Source: Clavaria fumosa (Eukaryota; Basidiomycota; Agaricomycetes; Agaricales; Clavariaceae). Taken from it: 64,000 nt of DNA. Shown here piece by piece: positions 21,631 to 32,575 of this stretch; position 1 is the stretch's first letter, and each line of letters starts with the position of its first letter. The stretch is from contig OX637802.1 in the NCBI GenBank assembly GCA_951802425.1, positions 1,178,001 to 1,242,000 on the forward strand, written 5' to 3'. Position numbers and translations under genes: made by a program. The notes under the pieces are model-generated. The model was given only the letters and a program-made list of their open reading frames with translations, did no database searches and was not told the DNA's origin.

Positions 21631-23676
21631 CTAGTCACGAGCTTTCTCCTTCCCTTTTCGCGACCCTTTCGCCTCGTCTACCTCCTCCACACTGGGACTC
21701 CTCTCCTCCGCCTGTCTTCCCTCCTCTTCCTCAATCAATCGTCCCTCCCCGTCCACTCGCGGGAACCTCGCGATCTCGTTTCGCAGATGGAATTGCTCCG
21801 CCATCACCCAGCTATACAACTTCAACTTTTCTTGTGACTTCTCGATTCTTCTCCACAAGTCGTCAAAACCGAAGTATACCGTTTCAAGGACGCGCCGCCC
21901 ACGAGCATGGGCAGCGTCGCGTTCTTCCGTAACGGCCTCCAGCATGCCATGAAGAGCTACAAGAATCATCAGTAATGATACCCTGATAATTCACCAAGCC
22001 ACTTACCTTGTTCCTCTCTCCTCATTGCCACTATTTCACTCCTCAACTCCTCGAACTCCTTACATGTCTCCTCTACCGCCGCCAACAACTCTGCGAATAC
22101 GACTTAGTTATTTCGTACTCGTGACCACAAAACTCACCTTTTTCCCCTTCCTGCGACTTTTTCAAGTCTTGTTGTACTTCCCTCAACTTCACCTCTTGGT
22201 CTAGACAAGATAGAAATGTCAATTCACCAACTAGAGAGATGACGAGATAATTGCTCACCCTGCCACTCCCCATGCAAAGCCTCAAACTCCCTCTCCGCTC
22301 CCTCTGCCCGTACTCTCAATTCCGCAACCGCTGGGTCCACAATCTTCGACGCAGGCACCTTCGACGATCTCTCCTGCGCCCCCTCTACTTCCTTGCCCTT
22401 CCCTAAAAACTCGCGAGTTCGGTAAAAAGTCACTGAACACAAAGAAGACTCACCTTTTGCGCTTTTCCGCGCCTCCTCCAACTCGCGTCTTGCCACCACC
22501 AGCTCTCCCTCTAACTCCACTTCCCTGTTAGATTTCTCCAACCACAACGTCTTCCTTGAGGGCTCCGCGACCTGCTGCCTCAACGTCGCGAGTTCCCTCT
22601 CCAACTCCTCTCTCGTCCCAGACTCTTGTGACGAGGTCGTCGCCTTCGCCCGCACCATCGTCATGACCTGCTTCAACCTCCTCACCTCCTCCTCACTCTT
22701 TTTCAGCCGCCCTTCCAACCAGCGCTCCTTCGTCGCCCTTGAAGAATCTTGACTTCTTCCTCACAGTCCATCACCTTCCGAAGCAGCCGCCCCTTCTCTC
22801 CCGGGGTTGCCAGAACCCGTGCCTTCTCCGCACAAACCTTCGCGACATTCGTTAGACGCACCGGCGCGTCTTCCTCCGTCTCCGTTTCCTCCTCCGATGG
22901 ACTCCCGACTCGCCTCTTCGACGTCGAAGGACCTGGCATCGGCGACCGCGACCTTGCCCTCACTCGTTTTCCGTGCCCTGCTTGCGTCGGGGTCCCCGGA
23001 ATCGATAGGGCGGGAAGTTTTCCCCCCACTCGGCTCGCGACCTTGGGCGCCCCTGTGCCCCCCGTTTCTGGCCCATCGATGCGCTTCAACGCCTCATCCA
23101 CCCGGGCATCATCCCACCCAAGCTGGGCCTTGACGTGCCACCAATGAAAATCTTGGACCCACGAACATTTTCCGTGGTCCTCTGCACACTGACGACACTT
23201 GCTGGCAGTACTGCGTTCGCACTGTCGGCCCTTCGACACGCAATTCTCACAATCCTACAATCCAGCAGTTAGAAGAACGAATAGGAACGAGAATTATTAT
23301 TACGCACCTCCCGTTCCCTCTCATTCCAATCCTTGTTCTCCTTAACTGACCCAATCTTCTTCCAAGCCTTCGAGAACTCCGCAGACGTTAGGTCCACCGT
23401 CTCCGTGACATTCTCTTCTGCCCGACTTGGGCCCGCGACGTTGTCCCTCGTTTCGTTGGGATCTGCGACCCTACTTCTCTTCTTTTTGCGCTTCTCGACT
23501 TCTTCCCAGGAACGCGCACATCGTGCCTGTTTGGCCTTTTGACGGGCCAGCGCGTCTTCCAGGATTCCCAGGTTAAGGCCGGGTTCCGTTTCATCGTATA
23601 AGCGCATTTTGCGCGCGACCTCGTTTTGGTCGTTATCGGTTTCGGTTTCGTGTTGTTTGATGAAAGTGGAGACCAT
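21631..23676 (-). CDS. Antisense accessory gene: Zn2Cys6-like cluster plus coiled coil
   Basis: Spliced gene opposite to pol. Exons I read: 23676-23308, 23254-22454, 22402-22259, 22200-22138, 22090-22007 and 21956-21631. Introns are 47-58 nt with GT-AG ends. Exon 1 encodes MVSTFIKQHETETDND… to ERERE. Exon 2 opens with DCENCVSKGRQC then KCRQCAEDHGKCSW, giving C-X2-C-X6-C-X7-C-X2-C-X6-C, the spacing of fungal Zn(II)2Cys6 DNA-binding domains. Then comes a Ser/Pro-rich linker and Glu/Lys-rich heptad-like sequence to a basic tail KGSRKGKEKARD. A frame change near 22730, without a plausible intron, means one indel in this copy. Function is unknown: possibly DNA-binding or a regulator of the element. 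The ATG lies 116 bp from the 3' LTR. Confidence 0.8.
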
Positions 23677-23779
23677 GGTGGTTTGACTTAGAGAAAAATT
23701 TCGGGTGTCGTGACTTGATCAACAAACATTGTGCTGACTAATCATCACGTGACCTCCACTCTCGCAGGGCTCGAGGCTT

Positions 23780-23792
23780 GAAGGGGGGGTAA
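23780..23792 (+). promoter_or_regulatory. Polypurine tract of family-A element
   Basis: GAAGGGGGGGTAA sits directly before the 3' LTR and is the expected plus-strand primer site for reverse transcription. The equivalent in the old copy is at about 7387-7400 on the minus strand. Confidence 0.8.
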
Positions 23793-25279
23793 TGTCAGGA
23801 CCCATTCATTTTTCCTTGCCCAAGCCGACTTCACCCACATCCACGAGCTTCCCGACGACCCTCTACAACCTTGCGAGTCCCTCTACACACTTCCGGGACC
23901 CGCTGTCTCCTTCCGGAAGCCTCTCCAACCTCCCCTGCACTCACACGACACTCGCGACCACCATGCTGTACTCGCGACGCTTCCTAGTACTTCATCCTAC
24001 ACGCATACTTCACCCGGACCCACCAATCCTATGCGCGACACACCAATACACGTCTACTTCCACCAGCACGTGACTTGCCACGCGGCACCCCCGGCGCTAC
24101 CACTATCAGCGCCAATACGTTACCAGCGTTATGACCATTACTTGCGTTACCAGCGTTACCCACGTGACTACCCGCCCATAGGTCACCTGCGTCACTAGCA
24201 TCACCCACGTGATCGCTCTTATGACCTTGCGACCTTAACACTCAAATGCGCCACCAACGGTCAGCTGTATGAACACTTCAAATATGCGTCCCTTCTTCTC
24301 CTCAGTCGTCTATAATTACGTTACTTATGATCCGAGAATCCCTCCGTAGTTATAGCAATGTATATACTTATTTAACTAGGTCACGACCCGTGACAGGTCA
24401 TCTTTGCAACCTTACCTATGCATACCTAACCCCTCGCGACCTTAGTAGAACACGCGCCTAGTCACTTTATGACTAAACATACCCTGTACTACCATAGTCT
24501 TGTCGCCTGGCGACCTCTGTACTTTCCCTTTTTCATTATACTCTCTCTACGTATGTATATAAGGTCTCGCATGTACTTATGGTACTCCAGACTTGATATT
24601 GACGCACATTGGTTTAAGCTTGAGGCTAGTACGCCCTTTGAGCTTGGAACCATCGCGATTGATAGGTCTTGTCTCTCTTGGTGACCACAAGATCGCCAAG
24701 ACACACTCTACTCTGTCCTAACTCACCCTCTGTGCTCCTACAACTCGCGCGATCTAAGTATTCTCTATTAATCGTCTTGGTACTGATCTTGGAACCCTAC
24801 AGGTTCACCCGTCGGTTGGCAAAGTCATCGCCTTCACCGACACATTCTCAACACCGTCGCGACCACCACGACCCTTCCAGCATTCTCTATTTCTTTCACC
24901 TCGTCTTTTTTCCTTCTCTATGCTTCGTTGGTCGACCTCGCGACCTTCTCAGCGTTGTCACTTTCTCCCACCTCATCTATTCCTTTCTTCACGCTTTGTC
25001 GGTCGACTTCGTGACCCTCTCAGCGTCACCCATTTCCCCCCTCCTCGTCAATTACCTCCTTTACACTTAGTTTACTGACTTCGCGACCTTCCCAACGATG
25101 TCTTCCTCCTCTATACTTGTCTTTCCTCGCTCTTACATCTCCTCAGACATCTTCGCGACCTTCCGGGACCGAGCATTCTCGACTGTGCTCAACAGTTGAT
25201 TGGTCTTAGCGAGTTTCCAGTATAGGTCACCAACAAGTCGATCTCCGGCACTACTATCGAGACGGGACAGGCCCTAACA
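23793..25279 (+). repeat. 3' LTR of family-A element (1487 bp)
   Basis: TGTCAGGACCC to CAGGCCCTAACA, with complete TG…CA ends, followed by the target duplication CCTTG. It carries the same TATA motif and the same tandem GTTACCAGCGTTAC block as the 5' LTR. Confidence 0.95.
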
Positions 25280-25441
25280 CCTTGTTGAGAACTTTTATGC
25301 TACTTTTGGTGGTCCCATCACCTTGATTACCTTGTACAAGAAATGGGACCTACTTGTTCAAGGCAGACAAGTCATTAAAAAGGTTGAAAAAGTCATGAAA
25401 AAGGTTAAAAAGGCAACAAGACATTTGTAAAAGTGCTGATG
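25280..25441. mobile_element. Right part of the split ~213-bp TIR element
   Basis: CCTTGTTGAGAACTTTTATG… to AAAAGTGCTGATG. Joined to 14718-14773, minus one CCTTG, it matches the reverse complement of 30646-30858. The 25442-26008 stretch beyond shows no gene or recognised repeat. Confidence 0.85.
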
Positions 25442-26008
25442 TGTCACATTTTCGGAAACTCATTGAGGTCAGACCTCAACGAAAATCTTATAGGAGTATG
25501 AGATCTAGATTTCTCATTCTGGATTCATGGCAGAAGCCACTGAACACCTCAATGCCATGTATGAAAACTAGAAAATCAAGATCTATTTTTTGGCAGGTCT
25601 TGCCACATGCAGAATTGGTGCCAAATGCACTCTAAGTGCTCTAACACTTACTGAAATTTCAAAATATATGACTAAGATCTGACTGTTTTAGTTTTGGGTG
25701 AAGAAATGTATCACCATGCAGCTGTCTCCAAACTTTCACAAAAACAGCTGTAATTCTCTTTGTATGCATATCTATTGTTTGAGTGTCAAATTTTCCAATA
25801 ACTGTGCAAACAAAGACAAAAAAACAAGGCAAGGGTTCTCAGAAGTTGACAGAGTTGGTATTTCCTTGTACACAATCCAGGCTCAAAACAGTGGGTGTTC
25901 ACTCCAACAGCACTTCACATCCAGGAGCATAGGAGTGCTCTGCGGACAATAGATTCAAGGAGTCCAAATCATCAACCTTATTACCAGGTCGTATATACAG
26001 GAAGTGTC

Positions 26009-27989
26009 CTAGCCATGCTTTGTCCAGCCTCCAAGCTCAATTGCAAAAGCAACAGCAAGCTTTGAAAACTGGAGCATGTGATCAAAACTAAATTCATCCG
26101 AAATATCAATGCGGCTTAAGGGAATTATATCAATCAATAAAATTTCCTGAGTGCGGCGAGAGTACTTACTCGCTTATACTATGGATATTCTTGTTGGCCT
26201 GCATAAATGTGCTCTCTGTTGCATGATGAGGGCGCGAAAGCAGTGGATAACGATATCGCGTACCGATAGAAAAAGCGCTGGGATAACCGGCTTGCATCCA
26301 AGAAGCGCTTGAACAAAGTCAGACAACCATTCATTCATGAAAAAGTTCGCTCACTGGTCGCTACAGGCGTAGCCGCATTTCGTTTCCACAAATGGGATAT
26401 CCAGATACAAGTCCACAAGTTGCTTGTTGAATTCCGTCAACCTGGGAGTTTCTAATTAGGTAATTTGCGGCTGCTAGTGAGCCGCATGACCGCCTACCCC
26501 TCGTCGGTAAAGTCGGTGATAATTCCCACTTGCTCTGGCGTCCCTCGTGCGACCCACGCCGTCATGTCGAACTTTTGGGACATCAGCAAGCAGAGATTTC
26601 GTTGGATATCGAAGGTTACATTACCTGGCTCATGGCAACAACCGTAGCCCCCCTGGATGAATAATTAAGGGCTACGGCTCGAGATCCCAGTAAACCACCC
26701 TCCTGCCATCGGTCTCCGGTTAGGCCGCCGTGCTTGTGAAAAAAGAGGTTCAATTTCACCTCAGCGGAGTACCAATGAAACTCGACCGTCCGAACCGGAC
26801 GGAAATCGGACGCTATCAAGGCGCGATACGCTTCCAGGATAGTGACGGTACCTGAGCCATCGTCGTCCGCACCTGGAGAACAAGGCCGTCACATAGGCTT
26901 CTTCACAAATGAGAGTCTATTCTAACCAGGAGCAGGCAAGAAGGGTATGATGTTGGTGCTGGAGAGGATGTGAGACCAAAATTCTACCCTCATAGGTGAA
27001 GATGCACCTGTCTTGGTGAGCAGCTATGATTACGACACTATTGTCCGAGGTGCCGTTTATCCGTACAATCTGTATGACGCATTGTGGGGAAGCAGCATTG
27101 CGAAATGACGTGGACTAACAATGGACTTTTGAAGCCAAGAATGGTGAAACTCTTCTATGCTGATCAGTTCTTGCATGGAAGGGGATGCCCACTTCTGAGT
27201 TATCTGGGCGGGAGTCTCAAGACAAAGCAACAAGATAGGACAAATTCGAGCCCACCTCCTGTATCCGAGACAACAGCCAGACCTGGCTTTTCCTTCCGGC
27301 CTGAGGATTACGGTAGATAATATGATGGCTTGACTGAAAGGGATATGCTTACGTCACTGCGGTAATCTGGCACACAAGTAAACTACGGCGCACGAGAGAA
27401 ATAAGAAAACATACGCCTTGTCCGAAAAGCAGTGGAAAAATGAAGCAGGTTTTTCCGCGGTCCTTCGGTCGACAGAAGCTTGAGAACAGGTCTCACCCTG
27501 TCTGCATTACTGGGATATGGAAAGGCGGCTTGAAGAGTTACAGTTTGGCGCGCGTTCCGGTATGCAGAAAAGACAAGAACATACTTTTGCCTTGCGTTCT
27601 CAAACGTGCGTAGTTCTCAAGCTCAGACGTCTCCGTGCTGGTATTGATAAACGAGTCAGAGAGGCATGGGCCAAGACTAAACGCTAAAAGTGGTTACATA
27701 TCCATGAACTTGACACCGTTTGCCTTAGCGTGTATCTACAGAATGTCAGCTCTTCATCACACAGTATGAGAACCAGATGCATACATACCTTTTCTAGCTC
27801 TGTCATCCACACTGGATCTCCCTTCTCGAACTGCACTAAACGTTGGGCGCTGAGGTCCAAGCTGAATCCTGGGAAGGACTCGTGCTGCAGGCCGCCAAGT
27901 TGGATTTGTTCATTTCCTGATGGGAAAAATAGCGGTGGCGTCGCAACTGCGAGGTGAACGACAGAGAGAAGCAAGACAGTAAACTTCAT
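26009..27989 (-). CDS. Secreted M28 family aminopeptidase (leucine aminopeptidase type)
   Basis: Zinc exopeptidase that trims N-terminal residues from extracellular peptides. It is not visible as one open frame but reads cleanly when about ten exons are spliced. Exon 1 (27989-27789) has the signal peptide [16 protein letters not shown] and ends at PVWMTELEK. Exon 2 is 27735-27698 ([10 protein letters not shown]), then [15 protein letters not shown]. Metal-site motifs are AAHQDS (about 27010-27022, His/Asp), GADDDGSG (about 26850-26870, bridging Asp), and HWYSAE joined to EGGLLGS across an intron (catalytic and metal Glu). Then come [23 protein letters not shown] (metal His, Cys pair) and a terminal ELGGWTKHG with TAG at 26009. 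All key residues are present and splice sites are GT-AG, so it is likely functional. Exon edges not listed are approximate. Confidence 0.88.
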
Positions 27990-28107
27990 GCTTTCTGTGT
28001 ATGATGCGACTGCGGAAGAGAATCGGACAGCCGCACCATTCGAAGTCACGTGGTGGCTCAGCCTGAACGCTTGCTGCATTTAGCATTAGTTGATTCGCCC
28101 ACTAAAC
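27990..28107. promoter_or_regulatory. 118-bp divergent promoter region
   Basis: Space between the start codons of the M28 aminopeptidase (minus) and mannose-6-phosphate isomerase (plus). Both promoters must overlap here or reach into the coding regions. I see no clear TATA box. Confidence 0.5.
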
Positions 28108-29641
28108 ATGGAGCCTGTGTTCCGCGTTTTGCCAACGATTCAGACGTATGACTGGGGAGTGCGCGGCCCGTCATCTCAAGTTGTACAGCTGGCGACTGGA
28201 TCCACGTTGCAGGACTACTGGACCTGGAATGGAGATACTTGCTATGCTGAGGTAGCCCCTCATGATGCGTCTTGCATTCCAAGCTCACTGGTTCCTTAAG
28301 TTATGGATGGGTACCCACCCATCCTCGCCATCCAGCGTACCTCCTTCCAATATTGCGCTTTCCGAAATTCTTCGTGCGCATCCCGAGCTTATAGGTGGTC
28401 AAGTCATCAACAAGTTCGATGCGAGCGACGGCAATCTTCCCTTTCTGTTCAAAGTCCTCTCTATCGAGAAAGCGCTTAGCATACAAACACACCCCGACAA
28501 GGAGGCCGCACGGCGGTTGCATGAACGATCCCCGAACATCTACAAAGGTGAACGCCGGATTTTCCGCACGATGAGTGTTGGTTTGTTGAACGCGGAGTGC
28601 AGATGCCAACCACAAGCCAGAGATGGCTATTGCTCTCACTCCGTTCACCGCCCTCTGCGGCTTCCTTCCTCTCCCCAAGATCGCCGAAAATCTCAAGTCA
28701 ATACCGGAGCTTTCTTCCCTTATTCCTTCTGACATCCTCTCAAAATTTTATGAACATGCCTCCAGATGGAGCCCTTCTACCATTGCTACCTGTGACGAGA
28801 AATCTATTCTCAGATCGTTGTTTTCGGCTATCATGACTGCATCGCCTGAGCAAGTGTCTGTGAACTTAACCGCCCTCCTAGCACGGTACTCAGACGGTGC
28901 ATGCGTTCACGAGACCGAAACAGAGGCTTATCAGCTGGCGAAGACGTTGAATACACAATTTCCCAATGATGTTGGCGTCTTCTGTGCTTTCTTATTTAAT
29001 TACATCAAACTCGTGCCTGGCGAAGCGATCTTTCTTGGGGCAGGTGAACCTCATGCGTACATCTCTGGAGGTTAGTTCTTTGACAAGCCCTTGTACCCCA
29101 AAACGAATTTGTGCATTTTGATTTACTGGCGCCCAACCCAGATATCATCGAGTGCATGGCCAACTCGGATAATGTCATACGTGCAGGACTCACCCCCAAA
29201 CTTCGAGATGTGCCCAATCTGATCGCGAACCTCACATACCGCTCTGGGGGGCGAGAGTCGCACGTTATCAAGGGCAAGCCGCACCGCGATCGCCGGGGCC
29301 CCAGTTGCTCTATAATCTACGACCCTCCAATCGCGGAGTTCTCCGTCCTACGGACTGAGCTTGGTGGTCCGGCGCCGAGGGTGAGCGTGCACGAGGGGAT
29401 TGACGGGCCGAGCTTATTACTCGTGGTGGAGGGGAGTGGAAGGGTGAGTTGGAGCCAGGGCCGTGATGGAGATACTGACGAAGAGAGCGAAAGGACGCTT
29501 ACGCTCCGGAAGGGAGACGTTTGCTTCGTCGGGGCTGGTTGGGATCTGGAGCTCTGCGAAGAAGCTGGGAACAAGCTAGTAGTCTATAGGGCATTCGTTT
29601 CTGGCAAGGATTATAATAGCAGCGACGGTTTGGACAAGTAG
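28108..29641 (+). CDS. PMI40: Mannose-6-phosphate isomerase (type I PMI)
   Basis: Cytosolic zinc enzyme converting fructose-6-phosphate and mannose-6-phosphate, feeding GDP-mannose for glycosylation and wall mannan. Four exons: 28108-28251, 28301-28547, 28603-29070 and 29143-29641, with introns of 49, 55 and 72 nt (GT-AG) that keep the frame. It starts MEPVFRVLPTIQTYDWG. Zinc ligands known for the family are all visible: Gln and His in SIQTHPDKEA, Glu in NHKPEMAI (created by splicing at 28547/28603), and His in GAGEPHAYISGD. The C-terminal cupin part runs to GLDK and TAG. Length, about 450 residues, is normal. It shares a short divergent promoter with the aminopeptidase. Confidence 0.95.
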
Positions 29642-29837
29642 AATCACTGATATCTACGCGCTACAGTTGGCATACATCGATTGAGTGTGATGACCTTACA
29701 AGTCATGCGACATGAAGGCAGCCCGCAACTTGGACTCCCTAAAGCTTGCGAAGGTGACAACAAACAATCCCAAGCTGAAAATGTAGAGCATGACTGATAT
29801 TGGTATTATATAAGAACTGGGGTTGGGAGAGTGCATT

Positions 29838-30301
29838 TAGTGAATTGCATGGGTACTGGTACCCACACAGGTTTGCTTCATGGGCATGGCTAGGTGTGGG
29901 TATGGGTAATGGATTCTGGACCCTTCCAAGACCTGTACCCTTCATAGGGGTACATGGGTAGCCAGTCAAGGGTGGATCCTATTGTCTCATGTCCAGAATT
30001 GGCTGTCAGCCCAGCCAACTCAGGCATTGATTTGCATTGGTATGTGGAGTAAGTTAGGTCTAGTGAAGGACAATGATGTTATGGGTGTCACAGTACTGAC
30101 TGAAGTTGAAGGAGTTGAGGAGGAGATGGCAGATGGGTGGGACACCATTGTAGTCTAGTATTTGTGCCTAGTTTAGTTAGAGGTACAAACCTGTACCTGT
30201 ACCCAGCAGTTTAGTGGACCCACACCCATGGGTAAGGGTACTGTCAGGTGTGGGTATGAGTACAGTCAAATTTACCCATGGGTAACCTGTGCCATTCACT
30301 A
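29838..30301. mobile_element. hAT-type MITE (464 bp)
   Basis: Ends TAGTGAATTGCATGGGTA… and (inverted) TAGTGAATGGCACAGGTTA, flanked by a perfect 8-bp duplication AGTGCATT (29830-29837 and 30302-30309). Subterminal GGGTAC/GTACCC motifs are repeated. 8-bp duplications and TAG-type termini point to the hAT superfamily. There is no transposase frame. It lies just past the PMI gene. 30310-30645 beyond it shows nothing recognisable. Confidence 0.88.
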
Positions 30302-30645
30302 AGTGCATTGTAGGTAACATATAACAGGGAAAAAATGAGAATGCCAGGATCTGTCAGCAACCAGCCACCAGCTCCACTGGTGTTGCAATGCGACTCAGTC
30401 TCAGGTGTCAGAGTCAAGGGAAGGGGAAATGAAATCTATAGGCAACTACAAGGAGTCCTACCTAAGATACAGGAACTGGTCAGGAATAGACCAGGTCAAA
30501 GACAAGGGAACTAGATGACTAAACAACTGACTACTTATACTACTCAGGCCTTATCTCCTTATCATGGCCCATGTGGTATACCTGCTTCTATTCCACTAGG
30601 CACAGGAATATGTGCCTAAGAAGTGGGGTCGCTGACTGTCTGCAG

Positions 30646-30858
30646 CATCTGCACCTTTACACATGTCTTGTTGCCTTTTTAACCTTTTTCATGACTTTTT
30701 CAACCTTTTTAATGACTTGTCTGCCTTGAACAAGTAGGTCCCATTTCTTGTACAAGGTAATCAAGGTGATGGGACCACCAAAAGTAGCATAAAAGTTCTC
30801 AACAAGGCAACAAGTCCTCAACAAGTCAATCCACAAGACACTTGTACAAGTACTGATG
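30646..30858. mobile_element. Uninterrupted ~213-bp TIR element (MITE-like)
   Basis: CATCTGCACCTTTACACATG… to …CAAGTACTGATG. The ends form an imperfect inverted repeat of about 26 bp (CATCTGCACCTTTACAC versus CATCAGTACTTGTACAA). It is the empty-site version of the element hit by the gypsy insertion at 14774. I could not find a clear target duplication, so its superfamily is open. Confidence 0.75.
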
Positions 30859-31272
30859 AGTCCATAGTGTCCTAGTGTGGTCTTTCATCAGTCACAGAAG
30901 TTTTCTGTGAGAGTTCCCTTGTTATTGTCACTGCCTGTGATCCAGACTTCATAGGAGTTGGTCCAGTCATGTGTAGGCTTAAGCACTGGTTGGCACTTAT
31001 GGTAGTTGCCCATTTTAGTGTGCCTAACACTTGGGCTTCTTGGACTAGGTGCCATACCTAGCTGGTCCTCAGCACAATTAGGGACAAGTTAAGTCCAATA
31101 GTGCACAGGTGTTCTATGGTCCATGCAAGCCATTAGTCACATGGCTTGATGTTCCATGTGGGCAAGCTGGGCTCAAGCCTTGCTTCAGTGGGTGCCAATT
31201 ATGCTTAGGTAATACCAGTGCTAATATGGGTGCTTAGTCATATTAGAGTGGACCTATTACTAAGCATGGTAT

Positions 31273-31397
31273 AGAATAGGCACCTGTGTTGGGTGCTTAT
31301 TATATTAGGTGCTCAAAGGGAGTGCTTAAGTAGTGGGCCAACACAGGTGCCTATTATATTAGGTGCTCAAAGGGAGTGCTTACAGTAAGTAGTGGGC
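31273..31397. repeat. Short direct and inverted repeats
   Basis: TATTATATTAGGTGCTCAAA with following GGGAGTGCTTA occurs twice (about 31300 and 31353, period about 54). GAATAGGCACCTGTGTTGG is repeated inverted as CCAACACAGGTGCCTATT around 31338. The surrounding 30859-31604 contains no gene that I can support. Confidence 0.65.
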
Positions 31398-31604
31398 ACT
31401 AAGTGCCTGGCACCTAAGGGTAATAATTATGTAAGGACAATGGAATTTCCTTACAGGATCTGCAATATGACTGGAAGGACCATCATGACAATGGAGCAGA
31501 TGCACCAGACAGTGCACTCTGGGGCAGACAGGAACTGAGTTGATGACCTGTCCTGCTTACTTGTTGTCACAAGAGTTTATGAAAGCATGGAAGAAAATTG
31601 GGAT

Positions 31605-31964
31605 TAGTGAATGGCAGGGGTTTTGGTAAACCTGGGGTGTTAGATATAGGGTGTTGGGGGGTAGGGGTAGGGTTTTGAAAATAGAAACCCCTCATACCCC
31701 CAGGGTTGAAAGGGTTATGACTAAGCAGGCCCATCATTACTATATGGGAATATAATTGAAAAATAATGTAACATGTTGGGAGAACAGAAATTGTAATGAT
31801 GTGAAAAATGGTAACCAAGCATAATACACCATGTTAAATTAGTAAAATTACTGCTTATGTAATAACCCTTTCAACCTCTACCCCTGGGAAAAGGGGTAGG
31901 GTTTTTGAGGGTGAGGGTAGGGGTTGATGGATTCAAACCCCTTTCCAACCCCTGCCATTCAGTA
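31605..31964. mobile_element. hAT-type MITE (360 bp)
   Basis: Starts TAGTGAATGGCAGGGGTT and ends with the inverted form CCCCTGCCATTCAGTA. The 8-bp flanks are ATTGGGAT (31597-31604) and ATCGGGAT (31965-31972), 7 of 8 identical, differing by one C/T change. Shares its TAGTGAATGGCA terminus with the MITE at 29838, so the same transposase probably moved both. The interior is rich in GGGGTAGGG and is not a telomere repeat. Confidence 0.82.
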
Positions 31965-32349
31965 ATCGGGATGTTGGCCAAGAACATTATTGTAAGTGGA
32001 ACAATTTTTTTTCTTATTTTGTTGTTTCACTAGCAGTCTACCCATGCTACACCATGGTTAAGTAATGCTCATTAGCAGTATAAGCATTAAAAATCATTCA
32101 AATCACATTCCATAATTGTTTAAAAGCCCCAAGTTTCATTTGGCATTTGGTGAATTTCTACATGATGACTACAAACAAAATTCCTGAGCCACTTGGCTGA
32201 GAGTCATCATCATGCTTATTCTTGCAATGCTTTGGGTTGGATGAATTGGTGTTTGAGAACCTGAATTTTAGCTTTTGGGGTTGAGTAGTAGAAACAGCTA
32301 CACATCTGCATTTATTATCAAACTAACAGACATGGCATTCAGAAGACTT

Positions 32350-32575
32350 ACATGCTGCAGACATAGTAGTTGGCGCAGCTGGGGGGCACTTGGTGCACAA
32401 TGTTTTCAAGGTCAATGACAAATTGTACCACATTTCCATTGTCATCCTTGATAGTGCAGGTTAGTGACCCTGTAAGCATCATGTATTGGCCATTTCAGAG
32501 GTTCAGTTTGTTCTTGTAGCGGGCAGATGTGAGGTCATAATTAGCGATGACAGGGAACCGATGACAGAGCGGGGC
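32350..32575 (-). pseudogene. Unidentified protein fragment
   Basis: The minus strand reads FPVIANYDLTSARYKNKLNL, one stop, GQYMMLTGSLTCTIKDDNGN, then VVQFVIDLENIVHQ and PPSCANYYVCSM before a possible GT donor. The pattern looks protein-coding (hydrophobic/polar alternation, conserved-looking CANYYVC) but I do not recognise the family. The neighbouring 31973-32349 and 32576-33690 have no supportable gene. A 185-codon hydrophobic frame at 32968-33525 (minus) has no recognisable motif. Confidence 0.35.

Larger units (their letters stand above)
14774..25279 (+). mobile_element. Family-A Ty3/gypsy chromovirus, nearly full length (10.5 kb)
   Basis: 5' LTR 14774-16246, gag, pol, opposite-strand accessory gene, 3' LTR 23793-25279. 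A perfect 5-bp target duplication CCTTG lies at 14769-14773 and 25280-25284. Pol order RT, RNase H, integrase, chromodomain defines Ty3/gypsy. Up to 16246 the two LTRs align with equal length (1473 bp), and in the stretch I compared they differ almost only by C/T or A/G changes, so insertion is recent. The last 14 bp of the 5' LTR, the primer-binding site, the leader and the gag N-terminus are deleted, which should prevent normal reverse transcription. Confidence 0.95.

Noticed and set aside
22710..22760. Extra intron to explain the frame change in the antisense gene
   Set aside because: The only GT-AG pair that fixes the frame would be about 16 nt, too short to splice; a one-base indel is more likely.
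31605..31964. Telomere-like GGGTAGGG repeats
   Set aside because: The runs are irregular and lie inside a TIR element with 8-bp duplications, so they are MITE subterminal repeats, not telomeric DNA.
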